A DNA stretch of 21,134 nucleotides. It comes from Terana coerulea (lineage: Eukaryota; Basidiomycota; Agaricomycetes; Polyporales; Phanerochaetaceae). A program made the translations under genes and the position numbers. The stretch lies in assembly GCA_024811115.1 (NCBI GenBank), contig JAKOGH010000644.1, positions 1 to 21,134 of the forward strand, given 5' to 3'. This document shows, piece after piece, positions 19,988 to 21,134 of this stretch. Under the pieces are notes generated by a model. That model worked only from the letters and a program-made list of their open reading frames with translations, ran no database searches and was not told the DNA's origin. Position 1 is the stretch's first letter. Each line of letters begins with the position of its first letter.

Positions 19988-20676
19988 ATGCAATTCTCGC
20001 TTTCTCTCACCTTCAGTGCCCTCGCCGCCTTCGTCGCGACCGCCGTCTCCGCCAGCCCTCTCACCGGCAGAGCCACGTCTGGTTTCACCCTCGCCGGCCA
20101 CAGCGAGGACGGTGTGTACATCCTTGACCACACCGGCAACGTCACATCCTTCACACCCGCCGCGAGCCTCGCTGCCCGCTTCTACAAGGAGCCCGAGGCT
20201 GCGGCCCCCATCGAGGAGCGTGCGGTCGAGTTGACCAAGAGAGACAGCATTGCGTGCTTCAACGCGAAGTTCAGCGGGAGCAACAAGTGGACGGCCGTCC
20301 TCAACCTGTACGCGCTGCTCGACGACTACTCGATCGTCCCCGCCGGCGGCGCTGTCTCCGCTCAGTACGGTGCGTTTCTCATTTGTGTCCGCAACCGCAC
20401 TTTCGATCACTCATGTCTGTTTCGCACAGGCAACGCCATTGAGTATGTGTGCAACTTCTCCGGAAGCACCATATACGCCGACGCGCAGTCCACCAAGGAC
20501 ACGGACCAGAACATCAACGTCAGTGCGGCTCCAACACCGCGGGCAGGAGAGGTTCGACAGTGAGTTCTCTTTATGCTTGCATTGGATCATGAACGGTATC
20601 ATGCTAACTTTCTGCAATAGCTGACCTCGAGTTTGGCCGCACTGCGACTGGCAAGCCCTTCTGCGACGGCTCTTAA
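19988..20676 (+). CDS. Small secreted four-cysteine protein with Kex2-type propeptide, frame broken near the end
   Basis: No family is recognised with certainty; small secreted proteins of this shape are common in agaricomycetes. Exons: 19988-20369, 20430-20559, 20621-20676, all GT..AG. The signal peptide covers about residues 1-22 (hydrophobic core, then SASP). A propeptide runs to ELTKR at 81-85, a likely Kex2 site. The mature part would hold four cysteines in the contexts SIACFNA, EYVCNFSG, QCGSN and PFCDGS, enough for two disulfides. The last two lie in other frames. Apparent one-base losses near 20519-20521 and 20541-20543 separate DTDQNIN, QCGSNTAG and FDTDLEFGRTATG; exon 2 is two bases short for its splice phases. 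Read literally the protein stops before the last two cysteines. Intron 1 is 60 nt without a stop, so unspliced message would stay in frame. Role unknown: effector, antimicrobial or structural. Confidence 0.7.
20519..20543 (+). other. Two close frame breaks in the secreted-protein gene
   Basis: The Cys-containing QCGSNTAG and the following FDTDLEF lie in successively shifted frames. Each shift equals one missing base, most simply in GTC(C) at 20519-20521 and GGG(G) at 20541-20543. A different acceptor in intron 2 could repair the second shift only. Confidence 0.55.
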
Positions 20677-21134
20677 ATCGGAGTATATTCTGCGCAGTCG
20701 GGCATGGTTTGGGCTTGTCGCTCCCGCCTGCCATGGCGCTGTGCATCCTACTGGCGCCCTCTAAGCGTAGGGCTGGACGTTCGAATGTGACCTGTATGCT
20801 TCTCTCTTTGAATGATGAATTTGCTGCTGTGTAGAAATATGCACTGGTCAAATGCATTCAGTATCTCGCGAGATTGCTGTCAATGGTGTGGCGAGGCGTG
20901 GGGGCTGTCTGCGACGCCATGGGCCCATTTCCATGAATTGCCGACTGCTATGCGAGCCGCGCAGAGTGCGCTCATTACGAACTGACCCAATCAAGTTACC
21001 GGATCAGAAGAATGGCCGCTCTGCACGCCTGGGCATTCGGACAGTTTTTGCACTTTCCCACGCCACAAAGCGAGCCATGTCAGGTTGCTTGATGTTCAGT
21101 TCAACCTTTGCCCGAGGACAGACTTCTCAGCTGG
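20677..21134. other. Right-edge intergenic DNA
   Basis: 3' flank of the secreted-protein gene. I see no gene, RNA or repeat that I can support in it. Confidence 0.5.

Noticed and set aside
1..21134. CRISPR arrays, prokaryotic operons, phage-type defence systems or transposons
   Set aside because: The spliced eukaryotic genes show this is fungal nuclear DNA. I saw no regularly spaced repeats, transposase, reverse transcriptase or integrase motifs on either strand.

Overview
The window reads as nuclear DNA of a filamentous basidiomycete, most likely an agaricomycete wood-decay fungus. The basis is gene content (oxalate decarboxylase, fungal eEF3, fungal porin, F-box proteins of the type expanded in mushrooms), many 48-75 nt GT..AG introns, and GC-rich third codon positions. 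The order (perhaps Polyporales) is a guess from protein flavour only.

Layout, left to right: a secreted bicupin oxalate decarboxylase (minus, 2150-486, 7 exons); an F-box gene with two reading-frame breaks (minus, 4715-3432); elongation factor 3 (minus, 8596-5329, 3 coding exons plus a 5'UTR intron); an intact F-box paralogue (plus, 10503-11825); a small Ibp1/Ych1-like rhodanese phosphatase (minus, 12754-12179, 4 exons); mitochondrial porin/VDAC (plus, 13325-14424, 5 exons), divergent from the phosphatase; a 10-exon half-size ABC transporter (plus, 15749-18907); and a small secreted, Kex2-type processed four-cysteine protein (plus, 19988-20676, 3 exons). The genes do not form a pathway or cluster; this looks like ordinary fungal chromosome with housekeeping genes beside accessory ones.

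Two things stand out. First, the two F-box genes are inverted paralogues flanking eEF3. They share not only protein sequence but a block of about 233 bp of 5' flank (9779-10011 against the complement of 5033-4800), and the intact copy carries about 415 bp extra just upstream of a probable 5'UTR intron. Second, five of the eight genes carry one or two single-base frame breaks, eight in all, mostly in short C/G or T runs and mostly losses. Because they hit eEF3 and porin, which fungi normally need, assembly or base-calling error is the simplest explanation, though real inactivation of the F-box copy or the decarboxylase cannot be excluded from sequence alone.

I did not find a convincing previously undescribed system. 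The best biological leads are the inverted F-box pair with conserved promoter, the divergent ABC half-transporter, the processed secreted protein, and a weak tRNA-like fold at 11955-12023.
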